A DNA stretch of 64,000 bases from Microbacterium timonense. GTDB taxonomy: Bacteria > Actinomycetota > Actinomycetes > Actinomycetales > Microbacteriaceae. Made by a program: the position numbers and the translations under genes. The stretch spans positions 558,001-622,000 of the forward strand of contig NZ_OLMV01000003.1 of the NCBI RefSeq assembly GCF_900292075.1. Direction: 5' to 3'. Positions 29,993 to 39,291 of the stretch are shown one piece after another. The notes below the pieces were generated by a model, which did no database searches, was not told the origin of the DNA, and was given only the letters and a program-made list of their open reading frames with translations. Position 1 is the stretch's first letter, and each line of letters starts with the position of its first letter.

Positions 29993-30331
29993 TCAGGGCG
30001 TGATCTCGTCGACGAACGCGAAGGCGTCGGCGATCAGGGGCGCCCATGCATCGGCGCGGTCGGGACCGACGAGGACCCATTCGCGCATCGTGCGCCCGCG
30101 CGTCTGCATGCGCTCACCTGTACCCGCCGAGGCCAGCTCGTCCGCACGATCCGCCGGGACCTTGACGACCAAGGAGCCGCGATAGCCCACGAAGGCGAAC
30201 ACCTTGCCACGGATGCGCAGGCCCTCGCTGCCGAACATCGGGCCGATGTCGACGCCGGGGCGCGCCAGATACTCGGCCGCGATCGGGTCGAAGATCGCGT
30301 GCGCGCGCTCCTGGGCCGCAGCATCCGTCAT
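29993..30331 (-). CDS. TfoX N-terminal domain protein
   Basis: This 112-residue single-domain protein resembles the N-terminal domain of TfoX/Sxy (IGPMFGSEGLRIRGKVFAFV, then VVKVPADRADEL). TfoX regulates competence in proteobacteria, but short stand-alone versions in actinobacteria have no known role. The ATG at 30331 is chosen over an in-frame ATG further upstream because the family usually starts close to this point. It is divergent from the PadR gene. Confidence 0.8.
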   Translation of the reverse strand: MTDAAAQERAHAIFDPIAAEYLARPGVDIGPMFGSEGLRIRGKVFAFVGYRGSLVVKVPADRADELASAGTGERMQTRGRTMREWVLVGPDRADAWAPLIADAFAFVDEITP

Positions 30332-30429
30332 GGCCACAGGGTACGGGGCGCCGCCGACATCGCGCGAGGTCGGCGCGATCGGATCCATCGCGTGCACTTC
30401 CTCCTCGCGGTGCGAGCCGGAACAGCGTA

Positions 30430-30445
30430 TAGTCCATCTGGACTA
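30430..30445. promoter_or_regulatory. PadR operator TAGTCCATCTGGACTA over the -10
   Basis: A perfect 7-2-7 palindrome overlaps a -10 TATAGT (30428-30433) and lies 21 bp upstream of the padR GTG. No matching -35 is obvious. Its position suggests autorepression of the PadR-MFS operon. Confidence 0.75.
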
Positions 30446-30465
30446 ATCGACATGGAGGGATCGTC

Positions 30466-31086
30466 GTGACCGACGCCGTCGCCCGCCTCACCCCACTCGG
30501 GGTGATGGTGCTCGCGCTGCTCAGCGAAGGCGACATGCACCCGTACGAGATGATCCGGCTCATGCATCTGCGCCGCGACGACCGGCTCGTCACGATCACG
30601 AACGGCACGGTCTACCACACGGTCGCGCGGCTGGAGCGTTCGGGGCTGGTCGCCGAGGTGGGCGTCGATCGCGAGGGCAACCGCCCGGAGCGCACCACCT
30701 ACACCGTGACGGATGCCGGGGCCGCCGCGGTCGTCGAATGGGTGCGGCGGGAGCTGCCGCGCGTCGATCGCCCCGCCGAGTTCCGTGTCGCGCTCGCCGA
30801 AGTGCACAACCTCGAGCGTGCCGAGGCGCTGGAGCTGCTTCGCGCCCGCCGTGCGGCTCTCGCCGACATGCGTCGATCGCTCATCGACGGCCGACGCCAC
30901 GCGCTCGCGGAGGGCGTGCCCGAGCAGTACCTCATCGAACTCGGGCGCGAAGGTGCGCTCGTGGAGGCCGAGGTCGCGTGGATGGACGCGACGCTGCCTC
31001 GCATCGAGCATCCGGAACTCGCGTGGGGTCCGCACGAGGCCCCGTCCGAACGTTACCTCGCCCAGAGAAAGGCAGCACGGCAATGA
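30466..31086 (+). CDS. PadR-family regulator of the adjacent MFS exporter
   Basis: This 206-residue PadR protein has a winged helix (LGVMVLALLSEGDMHPYEMIRLM to NGTVYHTVARLERSGLV) and a C-terminal helical dimerisation part (about 95-190), the VirR-like subgroup. The start is GTG 30466 with a GGAGGG site. It overlaps the MFS gene (ATGA). By analogy with LmrR/PadR pairs it most likely represses its own operon until a drug-like ligand binds. Confidence 0.9.
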   Translation: MTDAVARLTPLGVMVLALLSEGDMHPYEMIRLMHLRRDDRLVTITNGTVYHTVARLERSGLVAEVGVDREGNRPERTTYTVTDAGAAAVVEWVRRELPRVDRPAEFRVALAEVHNLERAEALELLRARRAALADMRRSLIDGRRHALAEGVPEQYLIELGREGALVEAEVAWMDATLPRIEHPELAWGPHEAPSERYLAQRKAARQ

Positions 31087-32729
31087 CCGACGCTTCGACA
31101 AGCTCAGCGACCGGGAGTGGGAGCTTAGCGACCGGGAGTGGGAGCTCAGCGACCGGGAGTGGGAGCCCAGCGATCGGTGGCAGCGCTCGCGCCACGGCCG
31201 CGCAGCCGCCGACCGGCGCATACGCCTCCGGGCACAAGCCCCGCAGCCCGTGGCCGGCGCTGTGGGCGCTCGTCATCGGGTTCTTCATGATCCTCGTCGA
31301 CACGACGATCGTCTCGGTGGCCAACCCCGCCATCAAGGCGGCGCTGGACCCCGACACGAACAACCTCGACAACGTGGTGTGGGTCACGTCGGCGTATCTG
31401 CTCGCGTACGCGGTGCCGCTTCTCATCACCGGTCGCCTGGGCGACCGATTCGGGCCCAAATACATGTACCTCGGTGGGCTGGCGGTCTTCACGCTCGCCT
31501 CGCTCGGGTGCGGTCTGTCGCCGACGCTCGGCGCGCTCATCGCCTTCCGGGCCGTGCAGGGACTCGGCGCAGCCCTCATGACACCGCAGACGATGGCGAT
31601 CATCACGCGCACCTTCCCGCCGAACCAGCGTGGGGCGGCGATGGGGCTGTGGGGTGCCACCTCGGGTGTCGCGATGCTGGTCGGTCCGCTCGCGGGCGGC
31701 CTGCTCGTGGACGGCCTCGGGTGGGAGTGGATTTTCTTCGTCAACATCCCGGTCGGGATCGTGGGCTTCGTGCTCGCGTGGATCCTGGTGCCGCGGCTCG
31801 AGACGCATCCGCACCGGTTCGACCTCGTCGGGGTGTTCCTCAGCGCCGCCGGCCTCTTCCTCATCGTGTTCGGTCTGCAAGAGGGAGAGACCTACGACTG
31901 GGGCGTCATCTGGGGGCCGATCAGCGTGTGGGGGCTGATCATCGCCGGTGTCGTGGTGATGGGGCTGTTCATCTGGCAGCAGGCGAAGACGAAGAGCGAG
32001 GCCCTGGTGCCGCTCGCGCTGTTCCGAGACCGCAACTTCTCCATCGCCAACATCGGGATAGCGACGGTGGGATTCACCGTCACCAGCATGTCGCTGCCGC
32101 TGATGTTCTTCCTGCAGCTGGCGCGCGGGCTGACGCCCACCGAGTCCGCCCTGCTGCTGGTGCCGATGGCCGTCGCCGCCGGCGTGCTCTCGCCGCTCGC
32201 CGGTCGCTGGCTGGACCGCACCGATCCGCGGGTGCTCCTCGTCCCTGGGCTGCTCCTCGTCGCCGGATCGCTGGTCCTGTACTCGGTATTGATGAACCTC
32301 GACACACCGATCTGGGTGTACCTCATTCCGTCCTTCATCATGGGCGTCGGAAACGCCGGCATGTGGGGACCGCTGGCCACCACCGCGACGCGCAACCTGC
32401 CGCCGAGGCAGGCGGGCGCCGGGGCCGGCATCTACAACACCACGCGCACGATCGGCTCCGTGCTCGGCTCGGCCGCCATCGCCGTGTTCATGCAGAGCCG
32501 CATCGAGGCGAACATCCCCGGGGCGGCGGATGCCTCGGGTGGCAGCTTCGGTGCGGGCGCACTGCCTGAGGTCGTCGCCGCGCCGTTCGCCACGGCCATG
32601 GCGCAGTCGGTGCTGCTGTCCGCCGCGGTGCTGATCATCGGCGTCGTCGCTGTGCTGTTCCTGCGGCGCCCCCAGGCCTCGTCGACCGAGGACTGGCATG
32701 CCGCCCACGCGGCGGCCGCCGGGGACTGA
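31083..32729 (+). CDS. MFS multidrug exporter (EmrB/QacA, DHA2 family)
   Basis: This 548-residue drug:H+ antiporter has 14 predicted helices. The conserved parts include FFMILVDTTIVSVANPAI, the helix 2-3 loop GRLGDRFGPKYMY, and FRAVQGLGAALMTPQ. The ATG at 31083 overlaps padR. The first about 40 residues are Ser/Gly/Thr rich and come from a tandem repeat (31106-31168); the transporter proper begins near residue 50. Substrates are unknown. Confidence 0.92.
   Translation: MTDASTSSATGSGSLATGSGSSATGSGSPAIGGSARATAAQPPTGAYASGHKPRSPWPALWALVIGFFMILVDTTIVSVANPAIKAALDPDTNNLDNVVWVTSAYLLAYAVPLLITGRLGDRFGPKYMYLGGLAVFTLASLGCGLSPTLGALIAFRAVQGLGAALMTPQTMAIITRTFPPNQRGAAMGLWGATSGVAMLVGPLAGGLLVDGLGWEWIFFVNIPVGIVGFVLAWILVPRLETHPHRFDLVGVFLSAAGLFLIVFGLQEGETYDWGVIWGPISVWGLIIAGVVVMGLFIWQQAKTKSEALVPLALFRDRNFSIANIGIATVGFTVTSMSLPLMFFLQLARGLTPTESALLLVPMAVAAGVLSPLAGRWLDRTDPRVLLVPGLLLVAGSLVLYSVLMNLDTPIWVYLIPSFIMGVGNAGMWGPLATTATRNLPPRQAGAGAGIYNTTRTIGSVLGSAAIAVFMQSRIEANIPGAADASGGSFGAGALPEVVAAPFATAMAQSVLLSAAVLIIGVVAVLFLRRPQASSTEDWHAAHAAAAGD
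31106..31168 (+). repeat. 21-bp tandem repeat in the MFS N-terminus
   Basis: AGCGACCGGGAGTGGGAGCTT is repeated three times with one- or two-base changes, plus a decayed fourth copy. It encodes SATGSGS-type heptapeptides. It is preceded by CTTCGACAAGCTCAG, a repeat often seen between genes of related bacteria. The 21-bp period keeps the reading frame. Confidence 0.85.
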
Positions 32730-32819
32730 AGGTCCGCCACTTCGGGAGATGACTAGCGGTCGGCGCGAGCCGTGTCAAGCGGTTGGCCATCGGCGGGCGA
32801 CGCCTCGAATATAGCCTCC

Positions 32820-32978
32820 ATGACAGCCCTCGCAGTGATCCTGCTCATCATCGGAATCGTGCTGCTGCTGTTCGGTGTCTTCATCGAGGCGGCGAAGTTC
32901 CTGCTGTGGATCGGCCTGGTGATCATCATCATCGCCGTGATCGCCTGGCTGATGCGATTCATTCGACGCCAGACCTGA
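32820..32978 (+). CDS. Small hydrophobic membrane protein
   Basis: This 52-residue protein is almost entirely two membrane helices (ALAVILLIIGIVLLLFGVF and LLWIGLVIIIIAVIAWL) with a basic tail RFIRRQT. ATG 32820 has no clear ribosome binding site, and TATAGC lies only a few bases upstream, so the message may be leaderless. It resembles in size and layout the protein at 45861-46025. Its function is unknown; such proteins are often stress-linked. Confidence 0.7.
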   Translation: MTALAVILLIIGIVLLLFGVFIEAAKFLLWIGLVIIIIAVIAWLMRFIRRQT

Positions 32979-32996
32979 GTCCCCCAAGCTCGGGTC

Positions 32997-34316
32997 TCAG
33001 AGGCGCTCCGAGACCTCATCCTCCCGGGTCGACCTCTGGACGTCGGCGCCGCGCGTGGCCCCAGCCGCGGCGCCGACGTTGCTGTCTGGGCTCGGCGCCG
33101 TGGTGCGCGGCGCGCTGAGGTCGCGCGGCGCTGTGAGGTAGTGCTCGATGACGTAATCGGCGATCGCGAGGGAACTTGTCGCGGCCGGTGAGGGGGCGTT
33201 GCGCAGAAGCGTGACGGGTCCGACCTGGTCGACGGCGAAGTCGTCGAGGAGCTCGCCGGCGCGGCCCCACGCCTGGGCGCGCACGCCGGCAGCGGACTTG
33301 TGGGTCAGGTCGGAGGAGCGCAGCTCCGGGATGAAGCGGCGGGCCTTGCGGTAGTACAGCGGCTTGATCAGCGACCCCGAGATCTCGTCCACGCCCATCC
33401 GCCAGTGCTGCTTGGCCAGCGGCCAGGCGCCCGGCCACCGCAGCGACTCGATCGTGTCCTTCGCCGACCACTGCAGCCACGTGTACCCCTGCCGCGCGAG
33501 CGCCGGTACGGCGTTGGGACCGACGTGCACGTTGTCGTACACGCCACGGGTGAAGTGCACACCCAGGAACGGGAACCGGGGGTCGGGCACCGGGTAGATC
33601 ATCCCCTTCACCAGGCCGGTGCGCTCGGGCGCGAGCTCCCAGTACTCGCCCCGGAACGGCAGGATCTTCGGCGACGGGTCAGCTCCCACCAACCGCGCCA
33701 CCACGTCAGATTGCAGCCCGGCGCACACGATCACCCGGTCGAACACGTCCTCCGACACCGGCGTGACCACCCGCACCCGGCCGTTCTCCACCGCCATCGC
33801 GGTCACCTCGTGACCCAGCCGGATGTGCCCGCCCGCGGCACGCACGTCCTGCGCCATCGCCTCGGTGATCGACGCGTAGTCGACGACGGCGGTGTGCGGG
33901 GAATGCACCGCCGCGACCCCGGCGACGTGCGGCTCGATCTCCCGCATCCGCGCCGGATCGTCGACGCGCGCCAGATCCGGCACCCCGTTCTCCAGCGACC
34001 GCCGCTCGATCTCGGCAAGCGCCGGCAGCTCGGTCTCGTCCACCGCGACGACGAGCTTGCCCACCTCCCGGTAGGGCAGCCCCTTCTCCTCACAGAACTC
34101 CCGGATCGACACCCGCCCCGCCGCGCACAGCGTCGCCTTCAGCGACCCCGGCTTGTAGTACAGGCCGGCGTGCACCACACCCGAGTTGTGGCCCGTCTGG
34201 TGCTGCGCGAGCCGCGACTCCTTCTCCAGCACCGTCACCTCATCGCCGCGCGCGCTCAGCGCACGCGCCAGCGCCACCCCGACGATCCCCCCGCCGACGA
34301 TTCCGGTCTTCCCCAT
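32997..34316 (-). CDS. lhgO: L-2-hydroxyglutarate oxidase
   Basis: This FAD-dependent enzyme oxidises L-2-hydroxyglutarate to 2-oxoglutarate. The 439 residues include the N-terminal dinucleotide motif IVGGGIVGVALARAL, HNSGVVHAGLYYKPGS and FRGEYWEL, all typical of LhgO. The last about 40 residues (after IEHYLTAPRD) are low complexity and look like a non-conserved tail. The ATG at 34316 is clear. It has no operon partner, so its role is probably repair of the by-product L-2-hydroxyglutarate. Confidence 0.92.
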   Translation of the reverse strand: MGKTGIVGGGIVGVALARALSARGDEVTVLEKESRLAQHQTGHNSGVVHAGLYYKPGSLKATLCAAGRVSIREFCEEKGLPYREVGKLVVAVDETELPALAEIERRSLENGVPDLARVDDPARMREIEPHVAGVAAVHSPHTAVVDYASITEAMAQDVRAAGGHIRLGHEVTAMAVENGRVRVVTPVSEDVFDRVIVCAGLQSDVVARLVGADPSPKILPFRGEYWELAPERTGLVKGMIYPVPDPRFPFLGVHFTRGVYDNVHVGPNAVPALARQGYTWLQWSAKDTIESLRWPGAWPLAKQHWRMGVDEISGSLIKPLYYRKARRFIPELRSSDLTHKSAAGVRAQAWGRAGELLDDFAVDQVGPVTLLRNAPSPAATSSLAIADYVIEHYLTAPRDLSAPRTTAPSPDSNVGAAAGATRGADVQRSTREDEVSERL

Positions 34317-34419
34317 ACTGCGTCCTCACCGCCGCTGTCCTCACCCGAGTGTAGAAGCGCCGTCGGGAGAGCCGGCAACGTGCGCGCGACGACCCCGGGC
34401 GCGGGGTCGCCGGCGCGGC

Positions 34420-34941
34420 TCACTGCGCCGGCAGGCAGCCGCCGTCCATGATGATCCCGCCGAGGTCGATCGTGAGGACGCCGGTCGGGCCGTCGATGTC
34501 GCCGTACACGCAGCCGCCTCCCGGCGCGGCGGCGCCGAACAGCACGTCGCCCGCCCCCTCACGGATCTGCACGTCCGCCGCTCCGGCCTGCTCGAGGGCG
34601 GCGCGCACGCTCTCACCGGTGACGGATCCGCCGCCGGCCTGCAGCGACTGCAGTGCCGCCGTCGCATCGGCCAAGAGGGCGGCGCCGGCCGCCTTGGACG
34701 CCTCGTCCATCTCGATGCGCTGGCGGTAGAGGTCGTTCTGCGCCATCGCGGCGTCGGGGTCGTAGGGTGCGCACTCCGGCGGCAACTCGACACCCGGCTG
34801 CTCGGGGCAGGCGGCGGTGGGCGTCGGGGTCGGCGTCATGCCGGACGTGCGACTCGTGCCCGGCGCGGTTGTCCCGCACGCGCTGAGCGTGGCGATGGCC
34901 ATCGCGAGGATGACGGTGACGAGAGAGGTACGGCGGTTCAC
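34420..34941 (-). CDS. Secreted lipoprotein, possibly DUF6993
   Basis: This 173-residue lipoprotein has signal peptide MNRRTSLVTVILAMAIATLSAC, cut before Cys22 at the lipobox LSAC. A Thr/Pro-rich linker follows, then a domain ending in GGCVYGDIDGPTGVLTIDLGG and DGGCLPAQ. The paired late cysteines may form a disulfide. I recall similar proteins under DUF6993 in this family; function is unknown. Confidence 0.8.
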   Translation of the reverse strand: MNRRTSLVTVILAMAIATLSACGTTAPGTSRTSGMTPTPTPTAACPEQPGVELPPECAPYDPDAAMAQNDLYRQRIEMDEASKAAGAALLADATAALQSLQAGGGSVTGESVRAALEQAGAADVQIREGAGDVLFGAAAPGGGCVYGDIDGPTGVLTIDLGGIIMDGGCLPAQ

Positions 34942-35093
34942 GATTCCGTCCCCTTCCGGCGCGAGAGCGCCGTCGCTGCGTCCTCAGAACCTAACCGACG
35001 CGGCGGGGCGTGCGCTGTCCCCTTTTCGGGTGACGTCGGGTCGCGGCATCCCGTCCTCGCGGCGAGTGCCAGGACCTCGGGCGGTCGGCGCCG

Positions 35094-36368
35094 TCAGAGT
35101 CCTTCGGCGACGCGGGCGGCGATATCCGTGCGGTGTTGGGAACCCTCGAGCCCGATCTCTCCGAGCGCGCGGTAGACCCGGCCGCGGGCGTCGGCGAAGG
35201 TCGTGGCGACGCCGACGACATTGAGCACGCGCCCACCCGTGGCGACCAGGCCGCCGTCGGACTCGGCGGTCGCGGCGTGGGCGAGGTGCACCCCTGGCAC
35301 CGACGCGGCTTCGCGCAGCCCCGTCAGCGGCCGGCCGGTCACGGGCGCCGCCGGATACCCCTCGCTCGCGAGCACCACGGTCACCGCGACATCATCGGCG
35401 AACGCCGGCCGAGGGTGGTCTTCGAGGTGGCCGGATGCCGCGGCCAGCAGCAGCTCCGACAGCGGGTCGACCAGGCGAGGAAGCACCACCTGCGTCTCGG
35501 GATCGCCGAAGCGAGCGTTGAACTCGATGACCTTCACCCCCGAGTCGGTCAGGATCAGCCCCGCGTAGAGCAGCCCGATGAACGGCGTGCCCTCGGCATC
35601 CAGCTGGCGGATGACCGGCTCGGCGATGTCACGCGTGACCAGATCGACGAACTCCTGCTCGCTGCCGAACCTGCCGTCCAGCCACGGGAGCGGCGAGTAT
35701 GCGCCCATGCCGCCCGTGTTGGGGCCGGCGTCGCCGTCGAGCAGACGCTTGTAGTCCTGAGCCGGGCTGAGGGGAAGCACGTGGTCGCCGTCGCTGAGGA
35801 AGAAGAGCGACACCTCGGGTCCCGCGAGGAACTCCTCGATGAGCACCGCGCCCGAGGGCAGGTACTCGTCGGCGTGGGCGAGGGCCGCTTCGCGATCGGA
35901 CGTCACGATGACGCCCTTCCCGGCGGCGAGCCCGTCCGCCTTGACCACGTGCGGAGCACCGAGCTCGTCGAACGCCGCCTCGACCTCGGCTCGCGTGTGC
36001 GCCCGGACTGCGCGTCCGGTGGGCACGCCCGCGGCATCCATGATCCGCTTGGCGAACGTCTTGGACCCCTCGAGCTGCGCGGCCGCCTTGCCGGGTCCGA
36101 AGGTCGGGATGCCGCGCTCCCGCACGGCGTCGGCGACCCCCGCGACGAGCGGCGCCTCCGGGCCGATGACGACGAGTGCGATGTCGTTCTCGATCGCGAA
36201 GTCCGTGACGGCGACCGGGTCGTTGGCATCCAGGGCGACCAGCTGAGCGTCCTGCCCGATGCCCGCGTTCCCGGGGGCCGCGAAGATCTCGTGCTCGGCC
36301 TCCTCCGACCGCAGCGCGAGGATGATGGCGTGCTCTCGCGCGCCCGAGCCGAGGACCAGGATCTTCAC
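35094..36368 (-). CDS. purD: Phosphoribosylamine-glycine ligase
   Basis: PurD joins glycine to phosphoribosylamine, the second step of purine synthesis, directly after PurF. It has 424 residues with an N-terminal [15 protein letters not shown], the ATP-grasp part ([27 protein letters not shown]), [21 protein letters not shown], and the metal site [14 protein letters not shown]. The start is GTG 36368. It is divergent from the SCP-like gene, with a long palindrome between them. Confidence 0.97.
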   Translation of the reverse strand: MKILVLGSGAREHAIILALRSEEAEHEIFAAPGNAGIGQDAQLVALDANDPVAVTDFAIENDIALVVIGPEAPLVAGVADAVRERGIPTFGPGKAAAQLEGSKTFAKRIMDAAGVPTGRAVRAHTRAEVEAAFDELGAPHVVKADGLAAGKGVIVTSDREAALAHADEYLPSGAVLIEEFLAGPEVSLFFLSDGDHVLPLSPAQDYKRLLDGDAGPNTGGMGAYSPLPWLDGRFGSEQEFVDLVTRDIAEPVIRQLDAEGTPFIGLLYAGLILTDSGVKVIEFNARFGDPETQVVLPRLVDPLSELLLAAASGHLEDHPRPAFADDVAVTVVLASEGYPAAPVTGRPLTGLREAASVPGVHLAHAATAESDGGLVATGGRVLNVVGVATTFADARGRVYRALGEIGLEGSQHRTDIAARVAEGL

Positions 36369-36418
36369 GGGCCCAGCCTACCGGCGGCCTTTCGGCGGCT
36401 TCGGGCGCTTCCGGCGTG

Positions 36419-36488
36419 AAAGCGTCGGGCTCGATCGTCGTCTGCGGCCTCTGCCGGTGCCGATATTGCGGATCGAGCCCGACGCTTT
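36419..36488. repeat. 18-bp perfect inverted repeat between purD and the SCP gene
   Basis: AAAGCGTCGGGCTCGATC (36419-36436) is repeated exactly inverted at 36471-36488, with a 34-base loop. It lies between two divergent starts, 51 bp from purD and 19 bp before the next gene, so it is not a terminator. The arm length exceeds a typical operator. Confidence 0.85.
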
Positions 36489-36506
36489 GACGCGTAGCGT
36501 GGAGGA

Positions 36507-36875
36507 GTGGCTCGCAAGATCTCGACCGAGGATGGCCGCGCCGCGCTGGACGCGGTCGCAGCGGCGGCTGCGGCCTCCATCCCGCCCTCCCGCACCGCCA
36601 ACGCGACCGCCGTGCGGTACCTGTTGCAGCTCCTCGCCGAGAAGGCGCCCGGAAACTCGGTCGAGGTGCGGGTACCGCCGTTCGGTGCGGTGCAGGTCGT
36701 CGAGGGGCCGCGGCACACCAGAGGCACGCCGCCCAACGTCGTCGAGACGGACCCTGCGACATGGATCGCACTGGCGACCGGTGCGCAGAAGTGGACGGAT
36801 GCCGCCACCGCGGGCCGCATCAGCGCCTCGGGTACGCGTGCCGACATCTCGCACCTGCTGCCCCTGCGCCCCTGA
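36507..36875 (+). CDS. Sterol-carrier-like protein (bacterial SCP_3 type)
   Basis: This 122-residue protein is of the small SCP-2-like family found beside purine genes in actinobacteria. The fold is suggested by VEVRVPPFGAVQVVEG, the TPPNVVETDPATWIALATG helix and the late ISASGTRADISHLLPL. It is not known to bind sterols. GTG 36507 has a strong GGAGGA site immediately upstream. Its conserved place near purD/purM/purF suggests a link to that pathway, but no role is established. Confidence 0.8.
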   Translation: MARKISTEDGRAALDAVAAAAAASIPPSRTANATAVRYLLQLLAEKAPGNSVEVRVPPFGAVQVVEGPRHTRGTPPNVVETDPATWIALATGAQKWTDAATAGRISASGTRADISHLLPLRP

Positions 36876-36916
36876 GCAACCCACCACGGGTCCCGGGCGA
36901 GTGGGACAATGGACGC

Positions 36917-37270
36917 ATGCCCGAGCACAGCCAGGACCGGATCGAGAACGTGCGGATGCGCCGTGCACCGAAGATCTCGGTGTTCCTGATCGCGGGGGCC
37001 GCTCTCGGCATCCTCGTCGCGATGATCCTCACCTTCGCGTTCAACGGCACCGCCGAGCCCAGCCCCAACACGGGCCTGGAGTATTCGCAGGGTCAGGTGT
37101 TCGGATTCCTGCTGCTGCTGTGCGCGCCGATCGGCATCGCGTTGGGCGGCATCCTCGCGCTCATCCTGGATCGGCGGTCGCGCCGTCGCACCCACGAGGT
37201 GACCGTCGACCACTCGTCGGTCCACGTCGACCCCGAGCCGGGCACGAACGGGCACGGACCCGGTCACTGA
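36917..37270 (+). CDS. Two-helix membrane protein, unknown function
   Basis: This 117-residue protein has a short basic N-terminus, two membrane helices (about 20-42 and 63-87) and a hydrophilic His/Asp-rich tail. It follows the SCP-like gene by 41 bp. It resembles the potassium transporter Trk-like annotations seen near purF in relatives, but I see no transporter motif. ATG 36917 is the likely start. Confidence 0.75.
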   Translation: MPEHSQDRIENVRMRRAPKISVFLIAGAALGILVAMILTFAFNGTAEPSPNTGLEYSQGQVFGFLLLLCAPIGIALGGILALILDRRSRRRTHEVTVDHSSVHVDPEPGTNGHGPGH

Positions 37271-37332
37271 GCAGCGCGCCCCGGTACGCCGCACGCGTGT
37301 GACGGCACATCCACGCGATCCCGCGCGGCGGC

Positions 37333-37953
37333 TTACGCCAGTTCGGCGATGATCGGGTGGATCGCCGCGTCGAAGGCCGCGACATCCCCGCGCAGACCGT
37401 CGGTGACCGCGATGGTGAGCGACCCGATCCACCACACGCCCCGCTGCGTCAAGGGCAGCACCTGCACATTGAGCTCGAACGAATGCGCCCGCCGGCCGAC
37501 CTGGCGCTCGTGCTCGGCGATGGCGCCCGCGTACGCCCGATACACCGTGCCGGTGCTGTGCGACGCCTCGCGGCGGTAACGCTCCGCGGCCGACTGGGCG
37601 AACGCCATGGCCTCACGCGCGTGCGGGACGAACGCGTGGCGCAGCTCATCGCACCCCTCCACGGGCAGCGCGAGCATCATGTCGAAGCCGTCCACCAGCT
37701 CCAGTGGGACCGGCGACGGGTGCGCCTGCGGCTCGACCGTCATGGCCCAGTACTCGCGCCACTGTCGCTCCAGGGCCGCCTGCGCCTCCTCGGAGCGGTC
37801 GTTCGCCCGGGGCGCGATGCCGCGCAAGTGCGGAAGCTCCTCCGGAGAGCGGATGCCGAGCACCTGGCGCAGATAGAGGGCGAGAAGCACCGGCTGACCA
37901 GCGTCTTCGCGGATCAGCCACTCCGGAGCACCGGCGCCGCCCATACCCGTCAT
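37333..37953 (-). CDS. Hypothetical protein of the pur neighbourhood
   Basis: This 206-residue cytosolic protein has no motif I recognise. It is mixed helical with several conserved-looking aromatic pairs (EYWAM, WWIGSL) and a duplicated region of hydrophobic strands near the C-terminus (FELNVQVLPL, GSLTIAVTDGL). The start is ATG 37953 or ATG 37944. It is divergent from purM. In relatives a similar gene is, I recall, annotated loosely as zinc-binding alcohol dehydrogenase; the sequence here does not support that. Confidence 0.7.
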   Translation of the reverse strand: MTGMGGAGAPEWLIREDAGQPVLLALYLRQVLGIRSPEELPHLRGIAPRANDRSEEAQAALERQWREYWAMTVEPQAHPSPVPLELVDGFDMMLALPVEGCDELRHAFVPHAREAMAFAQSAAERYRREASHSTGTVYRAYAGAIAEHERQVGRRAHSFELNVQVLPLTQRGVWWIGSLTIAVTDGLRGDVAAFDAAIHPIIAELA

Positions 37954-38108
37954 TCTAGTTCCGGCCGTCGACGTCGCGCCCGGCACACGGCGGCCGATGC
38001 GCGCGATTGGGCTGGATGCCGCACCCGCCCCTCCTGCGACCGCAACGCCCTTCGCAGGGGCGGGACATCGGGCATCCGCCCAGGTGGGCCGCCGGTAGGC
38101 TGGTCGTC

Positions 38109-39257
38109 GTGGCCTCATCCGAACGCGATGCCCCTTCCCGTACCGGAAACCCCGTGAACCCGTACACCGCTGCCGGCGTCGACACCGCTGCGGGCGACCT
38201 CGCCGTGGAGCTGATGAAGTCGGCCGTCCGCCGCACGCACGGGCCCGAGGTGCTGGGCGGTGTGGGCGGGTTCGCCGGGCTCTTCGACGCCGGGGCGCTC
38301 AAGGCCTACGACAAGCCCCTGCTCGCGACCAGCACCGACGGCGTGGGCACGAAGGTCGCCATCGCGCAGGCCATCGACAAGCATGACACCATCGGTCAGG
38401 ACCTCGTCGGCATGGTCGTCGACGACATCGTCGTGGTGGGTGCCAAGCCGCTCTTCATGACGGACTACATCGCATGCGGCAAGGTGTTCCCCGAACGCAT
38501 CGCCGACATCGTCCGTGGGATCGCCGCCGGGTGCGCCGAGACCGGGACCGCCCTCATCGGCGGCGAAACGGCGGAGCACCCCGGCCTGCTCGGCGTCAAC
38601 GACTACGACGTGGCCGGCGCCGCCACCGGCGTCGTGGAGGCCGACCGCGTGCTGGGCGCGGACCGCGTCCGCGACGGCGACGTGGTGCTCGCCCTCGCCA
38701 GCTCGGGCCTGCACTCCAACGGCTACTCGCTCGTGCGGCACATCGTCGCGGGCGCCGGAGTGCAGTACGGCGACAATGCGGCAGATCTGGGAACGACCTG
38801 GGGCGAGGCCCTCCTCGAGCCCACCCGGCTGTACACCAAGCCCCTCCTGCAGCTCATCGCCGACCAGGGCGACCGCATCCACGCGCTCAGCCATGTCACC
38901 GGTGGCGGCATCGCGGCGAACCTCGCGCGCGTGCTGCCGCAGGGCACCTGGGCGGAGGTCGACCGGTCGACGTGGTCGCCGCCGCCGGTGTTCCGCGTCC
39001 TCGCCGAGCTCGGCGACCTCGACCTGCCGTCCACGGAGGGCACCTGGAACCTCGGCGTCGGCTTCCTGGTGGTCATGGCTCCCGAGAAGGCGGCGGCCGC
39101 GGCATCCGCTCTCTCCCGCGGCGGCATCGACACCTGGCAGGTCGGAGTGGTGCGCGAAGGAGCGCGCCCCGACGGCGACTGGGAGCAGGGCGCCAAGGGC
39201 GTCGACGGCGGCGCGGTGCGTCTCGTCGGCGCGTACGCAGACCAGACGGCTCGCTGA
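38109..39257 (+). CDS. purM: Phosphoribosylformylglycinamidine cyclo-ligase
   Basis: PurM closes FGAM to AIR using ATP. It has 382 residues with TSTDGVGTKVAIA, GQDLVGMVVDDIVVVGAKPLF, GGETAEHPG and HVTGGGIAANLARVLP. The start is GTG 38109, though the family core begins at NPYTAAGVD, 15 codons further; a GTG at 38154 there is an alternative. It is followed 34 bp later by purF on the same strand, probably one transcript. Confidence 0.96.
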   Translation: MASSERDAPSRTGNPVNPYTAAGVDTAAGDLAVELMKSAVRRTHGPEVLGGVGGFAGLFDAGALKAYDKPLLATSTDGVGTKVAIAQAIDKHDTIGQDLVGMVVDDIVVVGAKPLFMTDYIACGKVFPERIADIVRGIAAGCAETGTALIGGETAEHPGLLGVNDYDVAGAATGVVEADRVLGADRVRDGDVVLALASSGLHSNGYSLVRHIVAGAGVQYGDNAADLGTTWGEALLEPTRLYTKPLLQLIADQGDRIHALSHVTGGGIAANLARVLPQGTWAEVDRSTWSPPPVFRVLAELGDLDLPSTEGTWNLGVGFLVVMAPEKAAAAASALSRGGIDTWQVGVVREGARPDGDWEQGAKGVDGGAVRLVGAYADQTAR

Positions 39258-39291
39258 GCCCGGCACGGACGAACGAAGGCAAGCAACACCC

